A stretch of DNA of 20,915 bases, from NCBI GenBank assembly GCA_964580235.1, contig CAZOJY010000061.1, positions 1 through 20,915 of the forward strand, given 5' to 3'. This stretch comes from G020348385 sp964580235 (GTDB taxonomy: Bacteria; Acidobacteriota; Aminicenantia; Aminicenantales; Aminicenantaceae). The notes under the pieces are model-generated. The model was not told the origin of the DNA, made no database searches, and was given only the letters and a program-made list of their open reading frames with translations. The position numbers and the translations under genes are program-made. This document shows, in pieces, positions 6,965-14,812 of this stretch (position 1 is its first letter; each line of letters begins with the position of its first letter).

Positions 6965-8197
6965 ATGCCGCTTTCAAGAAGACAGTTTATGCTGGCATCA
7001 GGCCTGGGTATCCCCGCATCCTACACAAGGCGGATGACGTTCAGTGCTGCTTGGATCTCCCAGAAAAAAAGTTACAGGGATCCGGTCAAAGACACCTGGA
7101 TCGAATTGAATCTCCGGAACATGGCATGGAACCTAAAAAAAATAAAACACCGCGTCCGCGTTCCTGTAATGGCAGTGATCAAAGCAAATGCCTATGGACA
7201 TGGTCTGCAGGAAGTGGGCGGATTCTTAGATAAATCCGGGATTGAAGCCTTGATGGTCTGCAAACTTTCCAAAGCTCTGCAGCTTCGGACATCGGGTGCG
7301 AAATGCCCCATCCTGAATTTTGGCCCGCTGTTCACAGAAAACACCGATCTCCTGGCAAAATATAGGATATCCCAGTCCATCTTCACTGACAGGGTCCAAC
7401 TCCTCAACCAGACAGCTCAAAAATTGAAGAAAAAGATTCAAGTCCACATTCACGTCGACACGGGCATGGGAAGAATGGGCATTCCTTACCACAAAGCTGA
7501 GGGATATATCGTAAAAGTTGCCGCCCTGGAAAACATCAGAATAAAGGGGATATCTACAACATTAACGGAGGATCCGGAGTTCGACAAAATCCAGATAGAA
7601 CGCTTCCTTTTTCTTTGCCAAAAATCCGAACAAAAAGGAATCCGCCTCGGCCTGAAGCATGCCTACAGCAGCGCTGGAATATTCACTGCCGGAACATCCT
7701 TTTTGGACATGGTCAGACCGGGAATCCTCTTGTATGGATATTATCCCAATAAAAAAACACAACAGCAAGACCTTCTCTCACTCCGTCCCGTACTCCAACT
7801 CAAAAGCCGTGTAGCAGCCGTGAAATATCTCCGTCCCGGTGATTCTGTTTCTTATCACCGGGCTTACACAGCAAAAACGAAACAAAAAATAGCTGTCATT
7901 CCGGTGGGGTATTCCGATGGTTATCCTTTCCAGGTTGTGGGAAAGGGATGGGTATTGATCAAAGGCCAAAAATTTCCGATCATCGGCGATATCACAGCCA
8001 ATCACCTGGAGGTCCGCCTTTCTGTTGACTCGCCCGTCACTATGGGGAATGAAGTGGTTCTTCTTGGATCACAAGAGAAACACACCATATCAGCAATCGA
8101 TTGGTCAGAATGGACGGGCATTTCGACATATAAAATGCTGCTCAGGCTTAATCCCCTCCTCCCCAGGATAATCCCTAAATCTAACTCTGAGTTATAA
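6965..8197 (+). CDS. alr: Alanine racemase family protein with a twin-arginine export signal
   Basis: This 410-residue fold-type III PLP enzyme would convert L-Ala to D-Ala. The PLP-binding Lys73 lies in AVIKANAYGHG. DTGMGRMG (165-172) holds the substrate-site Arg170, RPGILLYGYYP is at 251-261, the catalytic Tyr297 in SVSYHRAY and VGYSDGYP at 314-321. Before the domain is a 40-residue N-terminus beginning MPLSRRQFMLASG, a good twin-arginine (Tat) motif followed by a short, moderately hydrophobic stretch, suggesting export in folded form with its cofactor. Two usually invariant sites differ: the GxxTHFA motif reads GISTTLT, and GRVCMDQ reads GDITANH at 341-347, so the active site is not that of a standard Alr. 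It may be a periplasmic racemase of altered substrate range. ATG has a strong AAGGAGG site; a TAGAAT at 6900-6905 is a possible -10. Confidence 0.85.
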   Translation: MPLSRRQFMLASGLGIPASYTRRMTFSAAWISQKKSYRDPVKDTWIELNLRNMAWNLKKIKHRVRVPVMAVIKANAYGHGLQEVGGFLDKSGIEALMVCKLSKALQLRTSGAKCPILNFGPLFTENTDLLAKYRISQSIFTDRVQLLNQTAQKLKKKIQVHIHVDTGMGRMGIPYHKAEGYIVKVAALENIRIKGISTTLTEDPEFDKIQIERFLFLCQKSEQKGIRLGLKHAYSSAGIFTAGTSFLDMVRPGILLYGYYPNKKTQQQDLLSLRPVLQLKSRVAAVKYLRPGDSVSYHRAYTAKTKQKIAVIPVGYSDGYPFQVVGKGWVLIKGQKFPIIGDITANHLEVRLSVDSPVTMGNEVVLLGSQEKHTISAIDWSEWTGISTYKMLLRLNPLLPRIIPKSNSEL

Positions 8198-8216
8198 ATT
8201 ATCAAAATTTATAACT
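8190..8216. repeat. Perfect 11-bp AT-rich inverted repeat at the alr stop codon
   Basis: AGTTATAAATT (8190-8200) and AATTTATAACT (8206-8216) form a perfect 11-bp stem around a 5-base loop. The left arm contains the alr TAA stop. The site lies between the convergent alr and PAP2 genes. It lacks GC pairs and a T-run, so it is not a standard intrinsic terminator, but it could act as a weak bidirectional 3'-end structure or a protein site. Confidence 0.5.
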
Positions 8217-8275
8217 GGCAGTAGAATTTCTAAACGTTTGAAATAGCTGATGATTCCATGATCCGGTATAAAAAT

Positions 8276-9121
8276 TCAGAAAGATAAGCGTACAGTCAGT
8301 CCTTTGCTGCCCGGGCTTATACAAAATTCCAATTGAACATTTTTTTTGTCATGTTCCCGATGCAAAAAACATATCTTTTTCCCGACAAAATATCCTATCG
8401 CAGCTCCGATGAATACATCCGACGCCCAATGCTTGCGCTCATGAACACGGGCGACTGCCACAAAAGTCGACATCGAATAAGCCAAAACATCGACTAGTAC
8501 GGCATCTGTTTGATCAGCAATCACTGTGGCCACCGCAAAAGCGGACGCTGCATGTCCTGAGGGAAATGAATAATATTCTGATCGAAACCTAAAAGGCTTG
8601 AAATAATGAGAACCCTTATCTGTAAACGGCCTGGCCCGTCCTGTGATAGCCTTCAAACCTAACACGAGCGATCCCGCTGTTAGCCAACTTTCCAAACTCA
8701 GGAGCGCTGTCTTTCGCAATCCTTTTTCATCAAAAATTTCTCCGCTCACGTAAAGGGAGGCAATCAAACCCCCTAAAAACAGCCCACTGCCGAGGCTTGA
8801 ACCGAACCGAGCCCAATCCTCGGATGACGGCGTGCGTTGCGCTTGAGACCAGTCATGGATTTTCCCGTCAAAAGCATACAGCAGGGTCCCAGCACCCAGT
8901 ATAGCTGTTAAGCGCCACCAATCTTTACTCTCCCAACTTCCGGGAGCTCTAGCAACCTCATAAACATTGTTCCTAAAGCCGATCAAGAACTTTTTGTTAA
9001 GTCTGTAATCTGACGTATTTCTCTCTTTGCATAATAGGACTTGTGGGGCGATAAATTCAAAAATAAAAAGGAAAATGAGTATAAAAATAGAAAACCGTTT
9101 CAGCGATATGGCTTTATTCAT
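8276..9121 (-). CDS. PAP2-family membrane phosphatase
   Basis: This is a lipid-phosphatase-type PAP2 protein of 281 residues from ATG 9121; an in-frame ATG at 9136 would add five. The ATG at 9121 is chosen because AAGGA lies 6 bases upstream. The order of catalytic motifs is typical: KxxxxxxRP (KAITGRARP, near 157-165), PSGH (near 187-190) and the RxxxxxHxxxD motif (RVHERKHWASD, near 225-235). The usual SR of the third motif is AR. A strong signal/anchor helix is at residues 10-30 with further helices around the motifs. Its start overlaps the waaA stop by 8 bases, so the two are cotranscribed. That context favours a substrate in the lipid A or undecaprenyl-phosphate pathway, such as lipid A 1- or 4'-phosphate or undecaprenyl pyrophosphate. 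Substrate is inference. Confidence 0.85.
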   Translation of the reverse strand: MNKAISLKRFSIFILIFLFIFEFIAPQVLLCKERNTSDYRLNKKFLIGFRNNVYEVARAPGSWESKDWWRLTAILGAGTLLYAFDGKIHDWSQAQRTPSSEDWARFGSSLGSGLFLGGLIASLYVSGEIFDEKGLRKTALLSLESWLTAGSLVLGLKAITGRARPFTDKGSHYFKPFRFRSEYYSFPSGHAASAFAVATVIADQTDAVLVDVLAYSMSTFVAVARVHERKHWASDVFIGAAIGYFVGKKICFLHREHDKKNVQLEFCISPGSKGLTVRLSF

Positions 9122-10412
9122 CCCCTTTCCTTTCATTCCCTTTTGGAACGTTCATCAAAGAATCAATAGCCTGGAGGGTTTTTTCTGTTGCTCCCTGCAA
9201 AGAGTGCAGTGTTGACCGAGCCTTTTGTCCCATCTCCTTGTATCCCCTTTCATCTAGCAAAGAGAACATGTTTACCAAATCCGCCCTGCTTTTCACGATC
9301 TGTGCAGCCCCGGCAGCCACAAAAATATCAGCAAGATGAGCAAAATTGTCCATATGGGGACCAAAAAACACAGGTTTCCCATAGTATGCTGGTTCGAGCA
9401 GATTATGGCCTCCCCAAGGGACAAGGCTTCCTCCCACAAAGGCCACATCCGAAAGAGCATAAAATTTTGCCAGCTCCCCCAGAGTATCTAAAATCAGAAC
9501 ATTCCATCTTTTTCCACGAAGTATATCAGACCTCTTTTGAACCTCGAACGGAAATTTCTGACAAATATTCTCCACTTCAGCGGCCCTTTCTGGGTGCCTG
9601 GGTGCAATAATCAAAAGAAGCTCCCGATTCGTTTCTCGAGCCAGCGCAAAAGCTTCGAGTAGCGGTTCTTCCTCTCCTTTGCGAATGCTTCCCGCCACGA
9701 TCACCTTCGTTCCCTCTGGAATATTTATGCTCTCCCTCAACTCTTTTAGTTCTGGCTGTCCAAGTTCCGGAAGCTTGATCTCCGCTTTTAAATTGCCGGC
9801 TACTTGTATTATGCGGGAATCAACGCCAATTTTCTCCAGCATTTCTCTGTCTCTTGATGTCTGAACCAAAAAAAGACTGATGTGGGAAAGGATATGCCTC
9901 GTCAATAATCGAAGCCTCCTGTATCTTTTGAATGACCGAGAGGAAATTCTGCCATTTACGAGAAGAACGCCTTTCGTAGCCCTGTTTGCTTCCCGCAACA
10001 GATGAGGCCAGAATTCTGACTCAGCCAGAATGAATATGTCCGGCTTCAGAAGACGAAAAAATTTTCTGACAATAACCCGGAAGTCCAGCGGCACAAAAAA
10101 AAAATCATCCACACCTTTTAATTTTTTTTTTGCCATTTGGAAACCGGCATCTGTGATGCAAGAAAAATTGATCACCAACTCCGGATATTTTTTTTTAATC
10201 TCCAAGACCAAATTTTGAAGGGATAGGACTTCTCCGACAGATACGGCATGAATCCAAATCGATCTATTTTGGAAAGGATTTGTTTTTAGGAAAAATCCAC
10301 ACCTTTGGCGAAAATGAAGGCTTTCCCCTCTAAAAAATCGGGATCTAACGAAATAAGCCGGGAAATACACGATCAGCGAAAAAAAAAGAAGAATAGAATA
10401 AAGTCCATACAT
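9114..10412 (-). CDS. waaA: 3-deoxy-D-manno-octulosonic acid (Kdo) transferase
   Basis: This 432-residue GT-B glycosyltransferase of the WaaA/KdtA family transfers Kdo from CMP-Kdo to the lipid A precursor on the inner face of the inner membrane. Residues 4-22 form the single N-terminal membrane anchor. The family base Glu61 is in WIHAVSVGE (53-61). ESEFWP (131-136), VNGRIS (152-157), the C-domain loop GSIRKGEE and the CMP-binding GGHNLLEPAYYGKPVFFGPH stretch (334-353) all fit. Length matches the family (about 420-435). Whether it adds one or more Kdo residues cannot be told. It is followed by the overlapping PAP2 phosphatase gene. A promoter with 17-base spacing ends about 10 bases before ATG 10412, so the leader would be very short. 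The ribosome site is weak (GGGAAAC). Confidence 0.93.
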   Translation of the reverse strand: MYGLYSILLFFSLIVYFPAYFVRSRFFRGESLHFRQRCGFFLKTNPFQNRSIWIHAVSVGEVLSLQNLVLEIKKKYPELVINFSCITDAGFQMAKKKLKGVDDFFFVPLDFRVIVRKFFRLLKPDIFILAESEFWPHLLREANRATKGVLLVNGRISSRSFKRYRRLRLLTRHILSHISLFLVQTSRDREMLEKIGVDSRIIQVAGNLKAEIKLPELGQPELKELRESINIPEGTKVIVAGSIRKGEEEPLLEAFALARETNRELLLIIAPRHPERAAEVENICQKFPFEVQKRSDILRGKRWNVLILDTLGELAKFYALSDVAFVGGSLVPWGGHNLLEPAYYGKPVFFGPHMDNFAHLADIFVAAGAAQIVKSRADLVNMFSLLDERGYKEMGQKARSTLHSLQGATEKTLQAIDSLMNVPKGNERKGDE

Positions 10413-10421
10413 GTTTCCCAG

Positions 10422-10450
10422 ACTATACTAAATTCAAATATCTTGTGCAA
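10422..10450 (-). promoter_or_regulatory. Probable promoter of waaA
   Basis: On the minus strand TTGCAC (10445-10450) and TATAGT (10422-10427) are 17 bases apart. The -10 ends 9 bases before the waaA ATG, predicting a start point about 3 bases upstream of the codon. Seen in sequence; the -35 is only a partial match, so confidence is moderate. Confidence 0.5.
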
Positions 10451-10621
10451 GATTTGCTGCTGGCATATAAACATTGCAAATCCAAGCAAAAGCTACAGTC
10501 ATGTAAACTAATATGTCAGCCCGTTTGCCTCAGGATGACCTCCTCACTAGCTCTCCCTGACTGCAAAAATTGTCATGGATTCAGAAATGCTTGTTCCTGG
10601 TGTTTATTTTTAATGGGATTT

Positions 10622-10651
10622 TTGATATGCTACCAAATTAATCTTTATAGC
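10622..10651 (+). promoter_or_regulatory. Probable promoter of the Lys/Glu-rich protein gene
   Basis: TTGATA (10622-10627) and TATAGC (10646-10651) are separated by 18 bases. The start point would fall near 10658, at the AAGGA ribosome site of the gene starting at 10670. This supports choosing the ATG at 10670 over upstream in-frame codons. Confidence 0.45.
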
Positions 10652-10669
10652 AATCAGAAGGAAAGAAAC

Positions 10670-11092
10670 ATGGTTGAAGATAAAAAAGAGAGTAAAAAAG
10701 AAGCCGCTCCGAAAAAAAAGGAGAAAAAGGCGGAAAAAGATACCAAAAAGAAAAAAACTGAAAAAAAGGAAGAACCGGCAAAGAAAGAACAATCGAAAAA
10801 AGAAGAAAAACCTGAGGAGAAAAAAGAAAAGGTAGAAGAAAAAAAGGAAGAAAAACCTCCCAAAGAAGAGAAAGAAAAGGAAAAAGAAAAGAAGGAAGAA
10901 CCAAAGGAAGAAAAACCCGAAGTAGAGGCAAAAGAAGTTAAAGCTGCACCCGCTGCCAAAAAAAAGAAAATCAACAGGATGACGATGCAAGAGATTGAGG
11001 CAAAACTAAAAGAAGTTAAAGAAAAAATGGGCGCATTTGATTCGAAATATGCTCAGGAATTGTTAAAGAGGAAACGCACTCTCGAAAAATAA
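10670..11092 (+). CDS. Lysine/glutamate-rich low-complexity protein with a conserved-looking C-terminal helix region
   Basis: This 140-residue protein is composed almost wholly of Lys and Glu with scattered Pro and Ala from residue 4 to about 100. It would be a highly charged, disordered or single-alpha-helix stretch without signal peptide or membrane segment. The last 40 residues are different: NRMTMQEIEAKLKEVKEKMG followed by FDSKYAQELLKRKRTLEK, which looks like a folded helical hairpin and is the only part likely to be conserved by sequence. I cannot assign a function; a nucleic-acid or ribosome-associated role is possible from charge but is only a guess. The start is ATG 10670 with AAGGA eight bases upstream. 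A GTG at 10445 is in frame but would add a Cys-rich segment unlike the rest. The coding strand is nearly all purine, with an unbroken run at 10862-10900. Confidence 0.7.
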   Translation: MVEDKKESKKEAAPKKKEKKAEKDTKKKKTEKKEEPAKKEQSKKEEKPEEKKEKVEEKKEEKPPKEEKEKEKEKKEEPKEEKPEVEAKEVKAAPAAKKKKINRMTMQEIEAKLKEVKEKMGAFDSKYAQELLKRKRTLEK

Positions 11093-11114
11093 ATAAAATT
11101 CCTCTACCCGGCGC

Positions 11115-11579
11115 TCACCCCTTCCGCAATGTTCTAAGCCTCATGTGGTAATATGGGATGAGGATCAGAATGATACCAAACACAGAATAGAAATAAAAAG
11201 GTCTAATCCCCTTTTCCACTCCATGTGCCAAAAGGATTAGGCTTCTCTGGATATGAATAAATATTAACTGGAAAAAAATCGATACCAATAAGACAATTTC
11301 TTTCTGCAAACTTTGTATACGAGGAGATTGGATTGACTTCTCTCTTCGGTGTTTGATTTGGACCGCGGAGAGAAAAACAACAAATAAAAAAGTCTGAGCC
11401 ACAATATAGATGAAGAAAAAGGGTGATTTATTCGATAGGATTGGTTCTTGTCCGAAAAAATTCAGCCAGAGAGGCATCTGCGAAGGCAACCTGGCATAGG
11501 CATACAGAGCCATGAACCAGGTTATGCCTAACAGGATCAAATTAAAGAACAGAAGGATTTTATGAACTCGGTTTTTCAC
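11115..11579 (-). CDS. Small four-helix membrane protein, DUF1648-like
   Basis: This 154-residue protein has four hydrophobic helices at about 8-28, 53-72, 92-115 and 128-147. Between helices 1 and 2 is the stretch ARLPSQMPLWLNFFGQEPIL, then SNKSPFF, which follows the DUF1648 pattern (LPxxxPxHFNxxGxPD, then SK) found at the N-terminus of SdpI-like immunity proteins and in many small membrane proteins. It lacks the rest of SdpI. The start is a GTG at 11577-11579 with only a weak ribosome site, so the exact start is uncertain. It converges with the Lys/Glu-rich gene 22 bases away and is divergent from rpsO. Role unknown. Confidence 0.7.
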   Translation of the reverse strand: MKNRVHKILLFFNLILLGITWFMALYAYARLPSQMPLWLNFFGQEPILSNKSPFFFIYIVAQTFLFVVFLSAVQIKHRREKSIQSPRIQSLQKEIVLLVSIFFQLIFIHIQRSLILLAHGVEKGIRPFYFYSVFGIILILIPYYHMRLRTLRKG

Positions 11580-11669
11580 TCATATCACCATATCAAGTAA
11601 AAGAATTTATGATAATACAAAATCCCAAACACCTCAATCCTTCAACCAAGCGAGTAGCTCAGGACTAAC

Positions 11670-11707
11670 CTGGCCAATCTAAACACCCAGCAATATTGGC
11701 TCGCCAG
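11670..11707. repeat. Imperfect hairpin in the region upstream of rpsO
   Basis: CTGG-CCAAT (11670-11678) can pair with ATTGG-(CTCG)-CCAG (11695-11707), a nine-pair stem interrupted by a four-base bulge with a 16-base loop. It lies about 120 bases before the rpsO start, in the 249-base gap between the DUF1648 gene and rpsO. The remainder of that gap holds AT-rich -10-like hexamers (TATGAT 11766-11771, TAGAAT 11792-11797, TATTAT 11800-11805) without convincing -35 partners. A role in the S15 leader is speculation. Confidence 0.3.
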
Positions 11708-11828
11708 AAGGGTAAAGATTCCGATAATTCAAGTTAACTATTTAAGATTTACTTCGGTATACTTTTATGATAGGATAGGCTCTAATTCAGGTAGAATTGT
11801 ATTATCTATTTCTAAGGAGATAAGATTA

Positions 11829-12095
11829 GTGCTCGATAAAGAAGAAAAAGGGAAAATTATTAAATCTTATAAAGTTCATCCAAATGACACAGGCTCACCA
11901 GAAGTGCAAATTGCTTTACTCACCAACAGAATCAATTATTTAACCAAACATTTTACAACACACAAAAAAGATCATCACTCCAGGACAGGCCTTTTGAAAA
12001 TGGTTGGACGACGGAAAAGACTTCTGGAATACCTAAAAAAAGAGGATGCCAAACGCTACGAGGCCGTCATTAAAAAGCTCAAACTCAGAAAATAG
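11829..12095 (+). CDS. rpsO: Ribosomal protein S15
   Basis: This 88-residue S15 binds the central domain of 16S rRNA in the small subunit. The family signature is clear: HPNDTGSPEVQIALLTNRI near residues 17-35 and HKKDHHSRTGLLKMVGRRKRLLEYL near 45-69, followed by a basic C-terminus. Length is exactly the usual 88-89. The start is GTG 11829 with AAGGAG nine bases upstream. pnp follows 20 bases after the stop, the classic rpsO-pnp order known from many bacteria; in E. coli S15 represses its own translation through a leader structure, but I cannot demonstrate that structure here. It is the first gene of a long plus-strand run reaching lpxB. Confidence 0.97.
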   Translation: MLDKEEKGKIIKSYKVHPNDTGSPEVQIALLTNRINYLTKHFTTHKKDHHSRTGLLKMVGRRKRLLEYLKKEDAKRYEAVIKKLKLRK

Positions 12096-12115
12096 GCTAA
12101 GGCTCCGGGGGAAAA

Positions 12116-14278
12116 ATGCCAGATCAAAAAATCAACATTGAAATCAACAACCGAACGCTATCCATAGAGATACATAAGATCGGGAAGCAAGCAGACGGAT
12201 CTGCCTTGATTCGTTATGGGGATACCATCATGTTCATCTCTGCTACTTCCAAGAAGGAAGTTAAAGAAAAAAAACCATTTCTTCCTTTGATCGTGGATTA
12301 TCGCGAAAACACGTATGCCGCAGGAAAAATCCCGGGAGGTTTTTTCAAGAGAGAAGGCAGACCTTCCGAAAGAGAAATCCTCATCAGCCGCTTAATCGAT
12401 AGACCGGTGCGTTCCCTCTTTCCTGAGGGTTATTATTTCGACACACAGATTGTTGCCCTTCTCCTTTCTGCGGATTTACAGAACGAATCAGATACTCTCG
12501 GAATCATCGGCGCTTCAGCAGCCCTATACTTTTCCGATATTCCCTTCACAACCCCCATGGGAGCTGTAAAGATTGGCTACATCAACAATGAGTTTGTTAT
12601 AAATCCCACGATGAGCCAGCTCCAACAAAGCTCTCTGAATATGGTCGTGGCCGGCACAGAAGAAGGGGTCGTTACGATGGAGGCCGGTGCCATAGAAATC
12701 GAGGAAGAAAAAATCCTGGAAGCGATTTCTCGAGCACAGGAACCGATAAATGAAATCATACAGGCCCAAAAAGACCTGTACAGGAAATCGAAAATTCAAA
12801 AGAGGCAATTTGAGCCTTTTAAAGCAGACCAGGCAAAATTTGAAAAAATCGAAAGCCAAATCTCATCGAAACTCCTGGAATCTTTCCATATAAAGTTAAA
12901 AAAAGAGAGAGAAGTTAAGACCAAACAAATCTTAGAGAATCTTCTTGCAGACATCCCGGAGGAAAACCAGGATGAGATAAACGAGACTACCCAGATATTC
13001 TATGAAATCCAGAAAAAACTGGTCCGGAATTTGATCCTGGAAAAAGGAAAAAGAGTCGACGGGAGGACATTTGACGATGTAAGACCCATTTCCATCGAAA
13101 TCGGCATGCTGCCCCGCACTCATGGTTCTGCCCTTTTCACTAGGGGTGAAACGCAATGTCTGGCCACTGTTACCCTGGGAACTTTCGAAGACGTCCAAAG
13201 GATCGATGGCCTGGGAGAGGGGGGAGAAAAGAGATTTATGCTGCACTATAATTTCCCTCCTTTCAGCGTCGGGGAAGTATCTTTTCTTAGAGGTCCTGGC
13301 CGGAGAGAAATTGGCCACGGCGCACTGGCAGAAAAATCCATCCGTCCTTCTATCCCTAATGAAGAAGACTTCCCTTATACAGTCCGTATCGTTTCAGATA
13401 TTTTGGAATCAAACGGGTCATCCTCCATGGCTTCCGTCTGCGGAGGCGTTCTTGCATTGAAGGATGCCGGAGTTCCTCTCTCCATGACGGTGGCAGGTAT
13501 GGCCATTGGCCTTGTCAAGGAAGATGAACGCTATGCTATCCTCACAGATATTGCCGGATTGGAGGATCACTTCGGAGACATGGATCTCAAGGTTAGCGGC
13601 ACTAAAAAAGGGATTACAGCCATTCAACTGGACCTTAAAATCCCATCGGTAAATCTTGATATTCTTAGAGAAGGTCTGCAAAAAGCACGTGTGGCGCGAC
13701 TAAATGTTCTGGAAAAGATGAAAGAAGCCATTCCTGAACCTCGTCCTGACATTTCACCTTATGCACCCCGTATCATATATCTGGTTATCAATCCAGAAAA
13801 AGTTTCTGATGTCATCGGCCCTGCCGGCAAAAACATCAAAAAAATCATAGCCCAGACTGGCGCAAAAATTGACATCGACGAAACGGGCAAGATCACTATC
13901 GCGTCAACAGATGTGAAAGCTGCTGAACAGGCAAGAGAAATGATCCAGGAGATAACTGTCGAGGCGGAAGTGGGAAAAACATACACTGGAAAAGTTGTGC
14001 GCATTGAAGAATATGGTGCTTTTGTAGAAATTCTGCCCAATATTGTCGGGCTCCTCCACATTTCAGAAATCGCTCATCACAGAATCAGGCATACCCGCGA
14101 CGTTATGAAGCTCGGACAAACAGTCAAGGTGAAGGTTCTGGCCGTTGATGAAGACAATAAAATTAAGTTGAGCAAAAAAGCACTGGAAAGCCGCCCTCCT
14201 CGCGCTGAGGATGACAATCGATCTTATAAAAGGAAATATTCAAACCACGACGATCGCAAATTTAAAAATAGATTTTAG
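12116..14278 (+). CDS. pnp: Polyribonucleotide nucleotidyltransferase (PNPase)
   Basis: This 720-residue phosphorolytic 3'-5' exoribonuclease of the RNA-degradation machinery forms a trimer in the cytoplasm. Domains in order are RNase PH-like 1 (about 1-215), an all-helical linker, RNase PH-like 2 (about 310-545), KH (about 553-612, GxxG loop GPAG at 568-571) and S1 (about 620-690). A basic Arg/Lys/Asp tail follows. Catalytic-domain marks include FFKREGRPSEREILISRLIDRP in domain 1 and SSSMASVCGG in domain 2, plus DHFGDMDLK with Asp484, Asp490 and Lys492 in the positions of the E. coli active-site residues. It starts with ATG after a GGGGG-containing ribosome site and lies 20 bases after rpsO. 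The next gene begins 10 bases after its stop. Confidence 0.98.
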   Translation: MPDQKINIEINNRTLSIEIHKIGKQADGSALIRYGDTIMFISATSKKEVKEKKPFLPLIVDYRENTYAAGKIPGGFFKREGRPSEREILISRLIDRPVRSLFPEGYYFDTQIVALLLSADLQNESDTLGIIGASAALYFSDIPFTTPMGAVKIGYINNEFVINPTMSQLQQSSLNMVVAGTEEGVVTMEAGAIEIEEEKILEAISRAQEPINEIIQAQKDLYRKSKIQKRQFEPFKADQAKFEKIESQISSKLLESFHIKLKKEREVKTKQILENLLADIPEENQDEINETTQIFYEIQKKLVRNLILEKGKRVDGRTFDDVRPISIEIGMLPRTHGSALFTRGETQCLATVTLGTFEDVQRIDGLGEGGEKRFMLHYNFPPFSVGEVSFLRGPGRREIGHGALAEKSIRPSIPNEEDFPYTVRIVSDILESNGSSSMASVCGGVLALKDAGVPLSMTVAGMAIGLVKEDERYAILTDIAGLEDHFGDMDLKVSGTKKGITAIQLDLKIPSVNLDILREGLQKARVARLNVLEKMKEAIPEPRPDISPYAPRIIYLVINPEKVSDVIGPAGKNIKKIIAQTGAKIDIDETGKITIASTDVKAAEQAREMIQEITVEAEVGKTYTGKVVRIEEYGAFVEILPNIVGLLHISEIAHHRIRHTRDVMKLGQTVKVKVLAVDEDNKIKLSKKALESRPPRAEDDNRSYKRKYSNHDDRKFKNRF

Positions 14279-14288
14279 CGGTTGAGCT

Positions 14289-14807
14289 ATGGACAAGCTC
14301 AGAAAAAATCAGAAGGGATTCACCCTTATCGAGATGATTGTCACGTTTACCATTCTGGCTATTTTGGCAGGTGTTGCTATACCACTGGCCAAAACAGCCG
14401 TTAAAAGAGAAAAAGAAATTGAATTGAGAAGAAATTTGAGGATTATAAGAAGTGCAATCGATGCCTATAAAAAACTCGCCGACGAAAATAAAATCGATTT
14501 CAAAGACAAAACAGAGGGTTACCCTCCAGACCTAAAAATCCTGGTTGACGGGGTTGAGGTGAGCAGCGGCACTCAGGCAAACAGAGCCCAGAGAGGTAGA
14601 GCACGACAAACACAAACAGATGAAAAAAAAATCGTAAAATTTTTAAGAAGAATTCCAAAAGATCCAATGACCAATTCCTATGATTGGGGGCTGAGATCAT
14701 ACCAAGATGATCCGGATAGTGAAAACTGGGGAGGAGAAAACGTCTACGATGTTTATACCAAAAGTCCGGGAATTGCCCTTGATGGGACAAAATATAAGGA
14801 GTGGTAA
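14289..14807 (+). CDS. GspG-like type II secretion/type IV pilus pseudopilin (first of three)
   Basis: This 172-residue prepilin has a class III signal: a short basic leader, cleavage after Gly10, then FTLIE with the conserved Glu at mature position 5 and a hydrophobic helix to about residue 35. The globular part resembles GspG major pseudopilins: an alpha-helix ending in DAYKKL, a YPPDLKILVDG segment, the IPKDPMTNSYDWGLRSY motif near 125-140, and an end reading YDVYTKSPGIALDGTKYKEW. The protein would be processed by a prepilin peptidase and assembled in the periplasm. Residues 98-115 form an Arg/Gln-rich insert (RAQRGRARQTQT) unusual for the family. It starts 10 bases after pnp with a weak ribosome site; no gspE/F/D genes are nearby. 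Confidence 0.88.
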   Translation: MDKLRKNQKGFTLIEMIVTFTILAILAGVAIPLAKTAVKREKEIELRRNLRIIRSAIDAYKKLADENKIDFKDKTEGYPPDLKILVDGVEVSSGTQANRAQRGRARQTQTDEKKIVKFLRRIPKDPMTNSYDWGLRSYQDDPDSENWGGENVYDVYTKSPGIALDGTKYKEW

Positions 14808-14812
14808 ATCTA

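Noticed and set aside
10445..10669. 75-codon Cys-rich extension of the Lys/Glu-rich protein from a GTG
   Set aside because: A promoter-like pair at 10622-10651 and an AAGGA site favour ATG 10670, and the extension overlaps the waaA promoter region.
10610..10990. Phe/Leu-rich minus-strand open frames
   Set aside because: They are the complement of the Lys/Glu-rich tract, where polypyrimidine codons give Phe, Leu and Ser without stops.
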